DNA from: a virus
IMG/VR virus record: IMGVR_UViG_3300044707_000408
Location: 1 to 42,485 of that record
Strand: one strand, 5' to 3'
DNA: 42,485 nucleotides
The notes below the pieces were generated by a model. It did no database searches, was not told the DNA's origin, and was given only the letters and a program-made list of their open reading frames with translations. A program made the position numbers and the translations under genes. Below, piece by piece: positions 29,439-37,942 of the stretch; the first letter of the stretch is position 1; each line of letters starts with the position of its first letter.

Positions 29439-32171
29439 CTACACCGCCCGGCCCTTGCCGGTGATCAGCCCGGTCCATTCCAGGCTTGAGAACTTGCACG
29501 GGTGCGCCGTGTCGTTTTCGATCGTGACCGTGATGTTCTCCCCCCGGCCGAACATCGGGATGCGGAACACCCCCTCCTGGCCCTCGTCCACACCCTGCAG
29601 TAGGCCAATCGTGCTGCCGGGGAAGGTGTAGACGGCCTCATCACGGTTGCCGGTGGGCGTGACCCGCACTTGGAAATAGCCGGTTTCGTGGTATCTCAGC
29701 CGGGCCTGGCGGATCTGCGCCCGCAGCGTGTTGCTGGCCACCTGACCGCCGCCCTGGGTCCGCATCGGCTTGAACCGCGATGGTCGATAGCGGAACGGAT
29801 AGGGCTCTCCGAAGTAGACCTGCGCCGCCGACCAGTCGCCGCGGGCCGTGATCGTGTTGCCGCTGCTGGCGGATCCCAGCAACACCCCGCCCTGGTAGCC
29901 CGGCTGGTAGGCGGACCATGCCTGGGCCGTGGCGCTGATCGTGAATGGCAGCGTCCAGGTCGTGTTCCGCGTCACAGAGCTGTAGACGCCATCGGGCACT
30001 CGCATGGCGGCTGGGCTGGCGGTGGTGGTGCTGACCCAGCGATCGAGCAACAGCGGGTACGGCGCTGCGGCGACCGACTGCCGATCAAGCACCGGCATTT
30101 TTTCGAGGAACACCCCCCCTTCGCGCTGGACCAGGAGGTAGAGCGTTTCCTGAATCGCCACAATCGACAGGATGATGTCTGCCCCAGGGAGCTCCCAGTA
30201 GCTCCAGCTGGATTGGGCTCGCTCGATCCCGCTGCCGGTATTCCGGTAGAAGTATTTATATGTGTAGATCCTGTTTGTGTAGCCGGTCTTGCTGCTGATG
30301 CAATACAGCGAATTGCCCGTATCGTTGGCTGCAAGCTGAAAAACCCCGGACGGGATATAGCTGCTCGCATGATCGGTAATGCTTTCGGCATCGCCCACCA
30401 GCGCAGTGCCGGCGCCGCGCACGGAGAACTGCCGCAGCTGACTCCATTCCCCGTTGGCCTGGCAGAACACAACCGAGCCGCCCATCTGGATTGGCCGTAC
30501 CCCTGGATCAATTTCATAGCTTGTAAGGATCGTGATTGCATCCGTTGCTGGCGTTAGCACAGCATCAGTCGCGTAGGATCTGAACTGATAATCATCGCTA
30601 AATAACAGCATCTCGCCCTGGAATGGCACCGCATACCGCAACACGCTCACCTTGGAGCTGCTGGCGGTCTTGTCGATCGGGTCCGAATCCAGCACGGTTG
30701 TCACGGTTTCCGGGAAGAAGGCGAAGAAGTCCTTCGCCCGGCTGAAGATTCGCTTCTCGTCGGCCAGGATCCCAAGCCGCCCGCGGTGAATAAAGATGTC
30801 GTTCACGGCTTGGCCCACGAAGCTCGGGTCCGGCGCTGATTCGCTGTCGCCCGCCACCCGCTGGCCCCAGGTCGGCAGGGTCAAGCCCGTCAGTGCTGCA
30901 CCGTTGAGAGGCCCGAAGTACCACGTCCCCGCCGGTAGCCGCACCAGCACCTGCGGCATGGTGGCCGGGTTGAGCTTGTACTGCGTTCCCGGCGCCACGG
31001 TCTCCTCCCACGCGCCCTCGCCGAAGGTGCCGGCGCCGGATCGGGGCTCGAACATCACGTAGTAGCCGTCAAAGTTGTTCGTTGGGTCGCCCGTCACCTC
31101 CACCTGGTAACCCTGTGGCGCGATCGTCGGCAGGTTGGTGAATGACTGCACCGAATTGGTGATCGCGGTGATGTCTGCGTTGGCCCTGGCGTCGGTGGCG
31201 CTGACCGTGATGGTCGCCGCTGACTGCAACCACAGCACGGAGCCGGACCTGGCGATCGTCACCCCAGACAGGAGGCCGGCGGCGGCGGTCGCCACCGTCG
31301 CCACTTGCACCGGGGTGGTGTCCGTGCCGCCCTGCAGGAGGTTCCGGGCTACATAAATCTTGGCCCCCGCCTGGTATCCCACCCCGCCACTGCTGATTGC
31401 ACAGGCGGAGACGAACCCGGCGGCGCCGGTCACGTTCACCAGTAGTCCCGACCCGTCGCCATCCGTTGTGGTGGCCACCCCGTTCGCCGTGCCGACCAGA
31501 GTTGTGGCCGATGCTGAGAAGGTCAGAGTCGAGGCAGCCCCGTAGAGCAGGGCGGCAGAAAGCTGCGCCGCAATGTCGGCCGTGCTGATCGTGTTGGTGG
31601 TTGTCACCCCGCCAATGGTCACCACCGGGGACACAACGGTTTTGACCGTGGCTGTTATGCCGTTGACGAAGACCTTGTAGGTCTGGCCGTAATTTGCGGC
31701 CCGGATCCACACCAGTGCCTCGTTAGCCGCCGGCCTGGCCACGGCGGGAGCCACCGCCGCATCCATCGCCACCACCTTGAGCGAGCTGGCCACGAAGGTG
31801 TAGTCGGCCACGGTGCCGCACCGGATCTGCCGCTTCGCATCCGTCACTCCGGAGAGGTAGCCGTAGCCGCTGGGGGCGCTGACGGTCTGCGCCACGCCGT
31901 CGAGATCGAACACCTTCACGGCGCTGCTGCTGATCACCGCCAGATACCGCTCGGTGCGGTCGCGCAAAATCGCGTGGACAAACACATCGCCCAGGCTGGT
32001 GGAGCTCACCCTGGCCAGGGTCTGCGTGGGATCCCGCTTGCGCAAGCCCTCCGCGCTGCTGCTGACCCCGTTGATCTGCAGCTCCGCCTGGGTGGGATCC
32101 CGCTGCGCGTCCGGTTGCTGGCTGACCCCCTGGATCAGGTTCGGAACCGTGGAGGTGAAGAGTTCAGCCAT
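29439..32171 (-). CDS. Tail tubular protein B (nozzle, T7 gp12-like)
   Basis: This 910-aa protein starts at ATG 32171 and overlaps the tail tubular A stop (TGATG). The N-terminus MAELFTSTVPNLIQGVSQQP and 'RDPTQAELQINGVSSSAEGLRKRDP' are hallmarks of the T7 gp12 family. Other family blocks are FVGQAVNDIFIHRGRLGILA, DEKRIFSRAKDFFAFFPETV and SVVFCQANGEWSQLR. The protein is beta-rich and forms the hexameric nozzle through which DNA exits. T7 gp12 is 794 aa; the extra length here lies in the first 300 residues, an Ala/Thr/Val-rich insertion. Confidence 0.92.
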   Translation of the reverse strand: MAELFTSTVPNLIQGVSQQPDAQRDPTQAELQINGVSSSAEGLRKRDPTQTLARVSSTSLGDVFVHAILRDRTERYLAVISSSAVKVFDLDGVAQTVSAPSGYGYLSGVTDAKRQIRCGTVADYTFVASSLKVVAMDAAVAPAVARPAANEALVWIRAANYGQTYKVFVNGITATVKTVVSPVVTIGGVTTTNTISTADIAAQLSAALLYGAASTLTFSASATTLVGTANGVATTTDGDGSGLLVNVTGAAGFVSACAISSGGVGYQAGAKIYVARNLLQGGTDTTPVQVATVATAAAGLLSGVTIARSGSVLWLQSAATITVSATDARANADITAITNSVQSFTNLPTIAPQGYQVEVTGDPTNNFDGYYVMFEPRSGAGTFGEGAWEETVAPGTQYKLNPATMPQVLVRLPAGTWYFGPLNGAALTGLTLPTWGQRVAGDSESAPDPSFVGQAVNDIFIHRGRLGILADEKRIFSRAKDFFAFFPETVTTVLDSDPIDKTASSSKVSVLRYAVPFQGEMLLFSDDYQFRSYATDAVLTPATDAITILTSYEIDPGVRPIQMGGSVVFCQANGEWSQLRQFSVRGAGTALVGDAESITDHASSYIPSGVFQLAANDTGNSLYCISSKTGYTNRIYTYKYFYRNTGSGIERAQSSWSYWELPGADIILSIVAIQETLYLLVQREGGVFLEKMPVLDRQSVAAAPYPLLLDRWVSTTTASPAAMRVPDGVYSSVTRNTTWTLPFTISATAQAWSAYQPGYQGGVLLGSASSGNTITARGDWSAAQVYFGEPYPFRYRPSRFKPMRTQGGGQVASNTLRAQIRQARLRYHETGYFQVRVTPTGNRDEAVYTFPGSTIGLLQGVDEGQEGVFRIPMFGRGENITVTIENDTAHPCKFSSLEWTGLITGKGRAV

Positions 32172-32830
32172 CAGTCAAACCAGCTTGGGCTGCTGCGGCC
32201 GGCCAACCCAGCAGCAGGGTTGAAGGTGCCAAACGGCATCACCCCGCGCTGGCCGCTCAGGGCATTGGGCTGGAGCTGCTGCAGCTCGTTCCGGTCCAAC
32301 TCGGCCCTGGCCATCATCAGGTCCTGCTGGGTGTAACGCTCGATCGAGTCGGACCCCAGGAACCGGTTGGCGAAAGCCCTGGCGCCCAGGATGCTGATGT
32401 ACCGATTGAACACCTCCGGGCAGTCATCCCACGGCAGCGTCCACACCACGTCGGCGGTGAGCTGTGTGACGGCGGCACCCGACAGCACGTAGGTGCGGTT
32501 TGTCCGGTCGTAGACCCGATGCCCCCGGAGGACGAAGCGCCCGTCCCACTGGAATGGGTCGGGGGCAAAGCGGGTGAGGTTGCTCGGCACGGTGATGGTG
32601 CCGTCCGTGGCCACGGCGAAGGGGTAGTCCTGCTCGCTGTTCCAGCTCCAGCCGCGGGTCTGCTCCTGCTTGTGGAACTCGAGAAGGGTCCGCTCGGCAA
32701 TGCTCGATTCGGTCATCACCGGGTCGTCGAGGCTGTTGACCGGGGCTTCACCGATCACGGCCAGCAGGATGTTTACGGCATCCAGCAGGCTGGTGCGGCC
32801 TGGCGTTGCCGACTGGTTGGCCAGGCCCAT
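32171..32830 (-). CDS. Tail tubular protein A (gatekeeper, T7 gp11-like)
   Basis: This is a 219-aa protein from ATG 32830 (MGLANQSATPGRTSLLDAVN). An earlier in-frame ATG (32854) would add only eight residues. Family features are SLLDAVNILLAVIGEAPVNS, ERTLLEFHKQEQTRGWSWNSE and WTLPWDDCPEVFNRYISILGARAF. T7 gp11 is 196 aa. It forms the dodecameric ring between portal and nozzle. It lies below the terminator at 32873-32899, so it needs its own promoter or read-through; GCAGCCGATAGCATGTG at about 32852-32868 is a weak match to the phage-promoter motif. Confidence 0.92.
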   Translation of the reverse strand: MGLANQSATPGRTSLLDAVNILLAVIGEAPVNSLDDPVMTESSIAERTLLEFHKQEQTRGWSWNSEQDYPFAVATDGTITVPSNLTRFAPDPFQWDGRFVLRGHRVYDRTNRTYVLSGAAVTQLTADVVWTLPWDDCPEVFNRYISILGARAFANRFLGSDSIERYTQQDLMMARAELDRNELQQLQPNALSGQRGVMPFGTFNPAAGLAGRSSPSWFD

Positions 32831-32872
32831 GAACAATCCAGCGGTGCAGAGCACATGCTATCGGCTGCCATG

Positions 32873-32899
32873 AAAAAGGCCCCCGGCAAGCCGAGGGCC
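32873..32899 (-). terminator. Intrinsic terminator after the major capsid gene
   Basis: The minus strand has GGCCCTCGGC-TT-GCCGGGGGCC followed by TTTTT, a stem of about ten pairs with one mismatch and a proper T-run, about 60 bases below the capsid stop. T7 places its main terminator (T-phi) in the same spot after gene 10. Confidence 0.88.
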
Positions 32900-32957
32900 A
32901 GATGATTCGGCGAGGACCGAGTCAAGCATCGCCGAAGCGATACACCAGTGCAAGGGC

Positions 32958-33974
32958 TCAGGGGATCACGATGCAGGCAGCGCATTCATCCCGCAGCCGG
33001 CCGATGCCGATCGACTGCGTGGCCACGCCAAGGATGGACTGGTACATGATGTTGAAGTCGCCATCTTCGCTGGTCATCTGGAACTTGGGAGCCCGTAGGG
33101 TGAGCATCCCCACGGCTTCCCGGCTGAAGATCAAGGCCCGGCACTTGCTGAGATCCTGAGCATAGTCAGGGTTCTTGTCGAACGAGCTCAGCGTGTAAGC
33201 GGACTGGATCAGGTGGTTGGACTCGTAAACAGGAATTGATTTCACCCGGCCAACCGCGCCATTGGCGATAGTGCCGTTGCTCTGGCCGCCGTTGAAATCC
33301 GTGTTGATAACACGAGTGCCCTCATTGAGGAAATCGTATTCATCGGGCGGCACTATGCAAACCAGCGAGGAAACGGGCACGTCCTTTTTCCTCATGGCAA
33401 CCTTGATGTCGCCGATGGCGGATGCCAACTCGTCGCCCTTGGCCTGCTTCGATGCGGCGGCATAACCGGCCGATAGGGTCTTCTTGGTGCCGATTCGGCC
33501 AGTGTTGACCGTTCGGGCCAGGGGTTCGGTGGTGCTGTTGGCCGCTGCAAACAGGATGCGAGCGATGCGCTTGTCCCGCTCCCAGGCCAGAGCGATGCCC
33601 AGCTGCTCGAAGTATTCGCTGCGCACATCGGCGTAATTCATCAGCTCGTCGAGGCTGAAGATCGCCTGGTCAGCGGCCATGAGGCCATCAACGGGGATCG
33701 TCTTGACGTTGGTGTCGCTGGGGGAGTTGCCGCCCAGACCACCCAGCAACGGCACGCCAGGCTCTACGTACGCCGCAGTGGCGCGGCCGGTGATCTGGAA
33801 CTCAGCGGACTTGCCCCTCTTGATGTTCCGAGTCTTCACGAATCTCTCGAAGAGGCACTCACGCTTCATCGCGTTCAGAATCTCGGATTGCCCGAGGCTC
33901 TTGAACACGGCATCAACTGCGCCGGTTCCCCGGATTTGGCCAAGCCTGGCCAGCAAGGCATCATTAACCGCCAT
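32958..33974 (-). CDS. Major capsid protein (T7 gp10-like)
   Basis: This 338-aa protein starts at ATG 33974 (T7 gp10A is 345 aa) and has the HK97 fold by family. Visible family features: FKSLGQSEILNAMKRECLFE and VKTRNIKRGKSAEFQITGR at the N-arm, TIPVDGLMAADQAIFSLDEL, the helix SEYFEQLGIALAWERDKRIA, PVSSLVCIVPPDEYDFL, and the C-terminal SREAVGMLTLRAPKFQMT. Its leader is about 195 bases, with a hairpin and a promoter-like motif, and is followed by a strong terminator, fitting a separately boosted transcript. No slippery sequence or extended minor capsid form is evident. Confidence 0.95.
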   Translation of the reverse strand: MAVNDALLARLGQIRGTGAVDAVFKSLGQSEILNAMKRECLFERFVKTRNIKRGKSAEFQITGRATAAYVEPGVPLLGGLGGNSPSDTNVKTIPVDGLMAADQAIFSLDELMNYADVRSEYFEQLGIALAWERDKRIARILFAAANSTTEPLARTVNTGRIGTKKTLSAGYAAASKQAKGDELASAIGDIKVAMRKKDVPVSSLVCIVPPDEYDFLNEGTRVINTDFNGGQSNGTIANGAVGRVKSIPVYESNHLIQSAYTLSSFDKNPDYAQDLSKCRALIFSREAVGMLTLRAPKFQMTSEDGDFNIMYQSILGVATQSIGIGRLRDECAACIVIP

Positions 33975-34024
33975 GGTTGCAAAAAGCGTTTGGGTTGTTT
34001 GCCCGTGGCTTCTTGCAACCTGTG

Positions 34025-34052
34025 TTTAGCGATTCCCCCTTGAGGGGCTAAA
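34025..34052 (-). promoter_or_regulatory. Hairpin in the capsid leader
   Basis: CCCC-TCAA-GGGG forms a tetraloop stem, extended by TTTAGC/GCTAAA with an internal asymmetric loop, about 50-80 bases upstream of the capsid start. There is no T-run, so an mRNA-stabilising 5' structure or processing site is likely. Confidence 0.5.
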
Positions 34053-34124
34053 CGATGCAGAGACGCTGTAGCTGTAACGGCTGACTTGACCGGTGAGAGG
34101 TGTGCGGACCTCTCCCGCAGGGAG

Positions 34125-34142
34125 GCCAGCACTACACAGGTG
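34125..34142 (-). promoter_or_regulatory. Candidate phage promoter CACCTGTGTAGTGCTGGC
   Basis: It lies between scaffold and capsid genes and aligns with the copy at 14370-14389 at CACC, TGTAGT and GGC. It also overlaps the palindrome CTACAC-CT-GTGTAG, so it is the weakest-scoring of the four main sites, but its position is where T7 phages keep the strong capsid promoter. Confidence 0.4.
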
Positions 34143-34170
34143 TAGCAGTCGTTGCGCCGATGTTACATCT

Positions 34171-35196
34171 TCATGCCCAATCTGGCGAGTTGGCAATGGC
34201 CTCCATCACCCGCCTGGCGTAAACGGGATCGACGTGCATCAACCGATCGCCGGCAGCATTGCGCCGATCGACAGCCGCGTTCTGCTGCTCGATTGAGGCG
34301 AACCGCATTGCGGCCTGGCCGCGCCCGCCCCTGGCCAGCTGCGGTTCACTGCGGGGCCGTGGGTTGCTGCCGGCGGCGGCCCGCGCCTGCAGGGCCTTCA
34401 CCGCAAAGGCGGCCAGCTTCGGGTTGCCGGAGTCGATAGCTGCGTTGTAGCCAGCTAGATCCACCTCGCTCAGGTTGGCAAGGGCCCAACCGCTCAGCGC
34501 CCGGAACTGCTCATCGCCGCCAACCGATTGCCGGATCGCCGCACCATCTTCCGCGCTCAGCTGGGGGGTGGCGGCCGGTGAGGCGGCCTTGACCCCATCG
34601 AGATAGGTCTGCACCACGGCTTTTGGTAGGCCTGCCTTTGTGGCCAGTGCCTCCACCGCTTCGCTCACATCGCCGCCGGCCCGCAGGGTTGCATCGAGCT
34701 GCAGGGGGTTCACCTCGGCGGCGGTGAATAGTCCGGTCAGGGCCTCGCCGTACAGCGCCTTGCCCAGCTCGGGGGTGTAGGCCTCCGGGGGAAGCGTGTT
34801 CCCGGTGGCGGGCGCCGCCTTGGCCTTGGCTTCGGCCAGGGCGATCACCTCCTTCATCGACTTGCCCCGGTATTCCTCCGGGATCCCGTCGGCGGCGGCC
34901 TGGTCGCCGTCGGTGGTGGTGTCGTCCTTGGCCGGGGTGAGCAGGTCGGCCAGCGGGTCGTCGGCGTCGCTGCTGTCATCCGCCGCAGATGCAGCTGGCC
35001 GCCGGGGAGGCGTGGCCTTCTGCTGCTGCTCGGCCCGCTCCTCGGCCGCCAGCATGCGATCGAGGGGGTGGGTCATATCCCATTCCTCACTGGTCGGCTG
35101 GCTGCCTTCCGCTTCGATCTCATCCAGTGCGGCGCTAAGGCGGTCCTCCTCGCCTGGGCGCACCAGGTTAAGGAGCTGTTCGGTGGTGGTGCTCAT
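34171..35196 (-). CDS. Capsid scaffolding protein (T7 gp9-like)
   Basis: This 341-aa protein starts at ATG 35196. It is acidic and Ala-rich, with a disordered N-terminal 100 residues (AADDSSDADDPLADLLTPAKDDTTTDGD). The phrase 'IPEEYRGKSMKEVIALAEAKAKA' is typical of phage scaffolds, followed by helical YTPELGKALYGEALTG, AGLPKAVVQTYLDGVKA and a basic C-terminus that would contact the capsid. T7 gp9 is 307 aa. Gene order portal, scaffold, capsid is as in T7. Acts in prohead assembly and is then expelled. Confidence 0.9.
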   Translation of the reverse strand: MSTTTEQLLNLVRPGEEDRLSAALDEIEAEGSQPTSEEWDMTHPLDRMLAAEERAEQQQKATPPRRPAASAADDSSDADDPLADLLTPAKDDTTTDGDQAAADGIPEEYRGKSMKEVIALAEAKAKAAPATGNTLPPEAYTPELGKALYGEALTGLFTAAEVNPLQLDATLRAGGDVSEAVEALATKAGLPKAVVQTYLDGVKAASPAATPQLSAEDGAAIRQSVGGDEQFRALSGWALANLSEVDLAGYNAAIDSGNPKLAAFAVKALQARAAAGSNPRPRSEPQLARGGRGQAAMRFASIEQQNAAVDRRNAAGDRLMHVDPVYARRVMEAIANSPDWA

Positions 35197-35207
35197 GGTT
35201 CAGGGGG

Positions 35208-36881
35208 TTATTCGGGGGGCGGGGGTTCGCCCTGCATCTGTTGGGCGGTGGCCGCAGCGGTGGCCAGCTTTGCCGGATCCGCCATGGGGCTTTGCATCAG
35301 CTGCTGCTGCTGCGCTGCCTGCGCCTGCTGTGCCTTGATCTCTTTGACCTTCTCCTCCGAGAGCACCAGGTCGATTGACTCAAGGCCCAGGCCATTGCTC
35401 AGCCGGGTAATGGCATCGCTTACATCGACGCGAGCGGCGACCTCATCGGGGCCCACGATCTTGGCCAGTGCCTCCAGGCCCTGGATGAACCGCATCATCT
35501 TCTCGAGATCGTTGCCACGGCCAACCGCGGCCAGGCCAACCGACACCACCGGCTTTACCAGATCCTCAGGCAGCTGGATCTTTCCTTGGCGGAGCAGGAC
35601 GTGGAGCTTCCTGTTGGTGTACGGGTACTGGAACTCAGTCGTGAGGATGCTGTAAATCCCGACTTGCCCTTCATCCATCTGCAGGGCCACCATCCGAATC
35701 TCCTCGGCGGTGGTCCGCTCGCTGTCCCGGACGTTGGACATCATGAAGGCCCGCTTCAGCGAGGCCTCCACCCGTTGCAGGCGGGCTTCCGCCACCACGA
35801 GGCCCTGCCCCCTGCGACCATCGGAGCCCAGCTCCTTCACGTCGTCTGGGTGGCCAATCACATACCCGCCGTTTCGACATGCCACCAAGTCTTTAATGCT
35901 GGTAGCCCCGCCAGGGCGGACCACATTCTTACTTTCGGCGGCGATCATTGCCCCCTCGGTCAGGGCCTGACTCAGGCTTTCGGCGGTCTGCAGTGCCGCC
36001 AGGCACCGGGCTTCGATGTAGCCGGGGCCGTAGTCGCAGCTGTCGATCCTCGTCGCTCGCAGCGGCATCCATGGGGAGATTTCAATATCGACCTCTTTGT
36101 CCTGTCCATCGATCTCTTCCCCCTTGCATTCCTGGCACCACTTGACCTTGCCCTTGGTGTAGTCCCACTCCACATGGGTGTAGACCTTGATCACATCCTC
36201 CTCGTCCATCACCTTGTTGGAAGCCAATGGATCGGGGCTGTAGTCCTCGCTCTCCTCGTCCTTGAGTAGGCCCAGGTGCTCGGCCACCACCTTCGGCAGG
36301 CTGTCCTCGGTGAAGCTCTCGCATATCACCAGCTCCAGCGGCCGGCCCATCGGGTCCCGCCTAATGCAGTAGCGGTTCAGGTGGTAGCAGGTCAGTCCGT
36401 CCTGCTCGTCGTCATAGAGAACGATGTTGCCGGGGCCGATCAGATGCACCATCGCCTCCAGCGCCACGGCGCGATCAGCGGAGCTGTTGATCTCGCGGAG
36501 TACCGACTGCTCAAGTGCCAATAGTCCGCGGTCGAACTCCACCATGGATTTGGCGATGTCCGCCTCTGGGGTCCCGGCCTGCCGGGCATCACTGATCAGG
36601 GTGGCCCGCTGCTTCTCGTCAATCGTGTATTTGAAAAACGTCTCGGAAGCCGGCATGACCGCCAGCAGCCAGCGGCTTGCCAGGTGCTGGTGGCCCTCGG
36701 CGCCAATGTCATTCCATGGCAGCGGGTAGGTTTCCGGCTGGCCCTGGTCCGGGTCGTTGGCGGCCGGCACCAGCCAGGGCAGCGTTAGCCGGCAGGACCG
36801 CCGGGCACGCGACAGCCAGATGTCACGATCAGACCGGAGTTTTTCGTAGCGCTGCTCGGCTGGCCCTTGCGCGGTCTCCAT
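35208..36881 (-). CDS. Portal / head-tail connector protein (T7 gp8-like)
   Basis: This 557-aa protein starts at ATG 36881, two bases after the previous stop; the frame upstream overlaps that gene. Characteristic segments are EKLRSDRDIWLSRARRSCRLTLP, then WNDIGAEGHQHLASRWLLAVMP, FGNIVLYDD-like GPGNIVLYDDEQDGLTCY, SESLSQALTEGAMIAAESKNV, and the long helix ERTTAEEIRMVALQMDEG. T7 gp8 is 536 aa. The dodecameric ring docks the terminase and the tail. The Gln/Ala-rich tail (QAQQAQAAQQQQLMQSP) is common in the family. Confidence 0.94.
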   Translation of the reverse strand: METAQGPAEQRYEKLRSDRDIWLSRARRSCRLTLPWLVPAANDPDQGQPETYPLPWNDIGAEGHQHLASRWLLAVMPASETFFKYTIDEKQRATLISDARQAGTPEADIAKSMVEFDRGLLALEQSVLREINSSADRAVALEAMVHLIGPGNIVLYDDEQDGLTCYHLNRYCIRRDPMGRPLELVICESFTEDSLPKVVAEHLGLLKDEESEDYSPDPLASNKVMDEEDVIKVYTHVEWDYTKGKVKWCQECKGEEIDGQDKEVDIEISPWMPLRATRIDSCDYGPGYIEARCLAALQTAESLSQALTEGAMIAAESKNVVRPGGATSIKDLVACRNGGYVIGHPDDVKELGSDGRRGQGLVVAEARLQRVEASLKRAFMMSNVRDSERTTAEEIRMVALQMDEGQVGIYSILTTEFQYPYTNRKLHVLLRQGKIQLPEDLVKPVVSVGLAAVGRGNDLEKMMRFIQGLEALAKIVGPDEVAARVDVSDAITRLSNGLGLESIDLVLSEEKVKEIKAQQAQAAQQQQLMQSPMADPAKLATAAATAQQMQGEPPPPE

Positions 36882-36882
36882 C

Positions 36883-37284
36883 TCAGGTCCCGATGTTGAG
36901 CCCAGCGCCGGCAGCCGTTGCGGCACTTGCCGGAGCGATTGTCAGTCCGGCGGGTTGTTTCTTCCGGGGTTTGGTCGGCTCAGTCGTCAGGGTTGATCCA
37001 GGGGCTGCGGCTGCGGCTGCGGTAGTGGCGTAGGGCCCTGCCTGTGCCGCAGCCCTTTCGGCCGCCATGGCTGCGGCCTGTTCCGCCAGTGACGCCCTGG
37101 CTCGATCGGCCTCGGCGTTGGCCGCGGCAATTTGCTGGTCCAGCTGGCTTTGCATCCGCTGGGTGGCCTCTTGTTGTTGTTGTCGCGCCGTTTCCATCCG
37201 CTGGTTATGCGCGTTGATCTCTTCTTGGCTTGGGCCCTGGTAGACGATCTGCGGCGCCTGCGGACCTCCTCCCCCGAAACACAT
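36883..37284 (-). CDS. Small virion-associated protein with MC-x-GGGG start (copy 1)
   Basis: This is a 133-aa protein from ATG 37284. It begins MCFGGGGPQAPQIVYQGPSQ, continues as a Gln/Ala coiled coil (NQRMETARQQQQEATQRMQS through AEQAAAMAAERAAA), and ends GAGLNIGT. The next gene upstream has the same N-terminal (MCMGGGG) and C-terminal (GAGLNITVGY) signature, so the two look like diverged paralogues. The location just before the portal fits small head-tail or ejection accessory proteins (T7 gp7.3 region). The Met-Cys-Gly start is not a lipobox. Function unknown. Confidence 0.65.
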   Translation of the reverse strand: MCFGGGGPQAPQIVYQGPSQEEINAHNQRMETARQQQQEATQRMQSQLDQQIAAANAEADRARASLAEQAAAMAAERAAAQAGPYATTAAAAAAPGSTLTTEPTKPRKKQPAGLTIAPASAATAAGAGLNIGT

Positions 37285-37286
37285 GA

Positions 37287-37694
37287 TCAGTACCCCACGG
37301 TGATGTTGAGTCCGGCGCCAGAGCCTGCGGCGGTTGTTGCTGCTGCTCGATCAATTCGCAGTGACTGCTTGCCAGTCGGCCGCTTTTCACCGGTGCGATC
37401 GGAACCGATCACAGGGGCCGATGCGGGCTTCTCTGGCGGCGGTGCGCCAACCAGTGCCGCCAGCCTGGCCGCCTGCGCGGTCGTGTTGCTGGCCCGTGCC
37501 GTGGCCGCCGACTGCTCCTGGGTCTGCAGCGCGATCCGGTCGCGCACCAAAGCATCCAGCTGGCCCTGCTTGGCCAGCACATTGGAGCTCTGGGTCTGCT
37601 GCATCAAGGCCAGCTGCTGGCTGGCCATCTTGTCGTAGGCCCCGGTATCGGGCGCGTAGATGGTCGCCCGGGATCCCCCGCCGCCCATGCACAT
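37287..37694 (-). CDS. Small virion-associated protein with MC-x-GGGG start (copy 2)
   Basis: This is a 135-aa protein from ATG 37694, placed one base after the preceding TGA. It begins MCMGGGGSRATIYAPDTGAY, has a helical Gln/Ser/Ala middle (MASQQLALMQQTQSSNVLAK, LDALVRDRIALQTQEQSAAT), a basic linker (GSDRTGEKRPTGKQSLRIDR) and ends SGAGLNITVGY. In T7-like phages, small proteins at this locus (gp6.7, gp7.3) are virion components needed for adsorption or tail assembly; assignment here is by position and shared architecture with the following gene. Confidence 0.65.
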   Translation of the reverse strand: MCMGGGGSRATIYAPDTGAYDKMASQQLALMQQTQSSNVLAKQGQLDALVRDRIALQTQEQSAATARASNTTAQAARLAALVGAPPPEKPASAPVIGSDRTGEKRPTGKQSLRIDRAAATTAAGSGAGLNITVGY

Positions 37695-37695
37695 C

Positions 37696-37905
37696 TCAGC
37701 CCCTCCCAGTGTCGAAGGAGGGCGGGTAGACCGTGGGCGCATCGGCGTCGCTGGTCAGCAGCTCGGCGCGCAGCCACCGGACCACTTGAACAGAGCCGAT
37801 CTGCTGCTGAATCTCGCGGTCCGTGGCCTCAGGGTGCGGGGCGATGTCGGGCCAAAGGGCCATTGCTCTTTCGACCAGCTCTTCCGCATTGACGGGCTTT
37901 GACAC
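37696..37905 (-). CDS. Hypothetical 69-aa protein
   Basis: It starts at GTG 37905 (MSKPVNAEELVERAMALWPD). It is acidic and helical, with 'TDREIQQQIGSVQVVRWLRAELLT' in the middle and a Pro-rich tail (DADAPTVYPPSFDTG). There is no membrane segment. It is the first gene of the virion module below the exonuclease, with two promoter-like motifs (37901-37920 and 37925-37942) at and above its start. The start codon lies within the first of these, so a promoter there would make a nearly leaderless transcript. Function unknown. Confidence 0.6.
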   Translation of the reverse strand: MSKPVNAEELVERAMALWPDIAPHPEATDREIQQQIGSVQVVRWLRAELLTSDADAPTVYPPSFDTGRG

Positions 37906-37920
37906 TACAGGGCTGCAGAA
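37901..37920 (-). promoter_or_regulatory. Secondary promoter-like motif GCAGCCCTGTAGTGTC
   Basis: It shares CCCTGTAGT with the 14370 site but lacks the leading CACC and the ATG end, and overlaps the GTG start of the 69-aa gene. Recorded as a weaker copy next to the better one at 37925-37942. Confidence 0.25.
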
Positions 37921-37924
37921 TTTA

Positions 37925-37942
37925 GCCCCATGCTACGGGGTG
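37925..37942 (-). promoter_or_regulatory. Candidate phage promoter CACCCCGTAGCATGGGGC
   Basis: The motif is nearly identical to that at 13862-13882 (loop GTAGCAT between C and G runs), at the boundary between the exonuclease and the virion genes. The exonuclease TAG is inside the motif. Its location fits a late promoter driving the portal-scaffold-capsid block. Confidence 0.5.
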
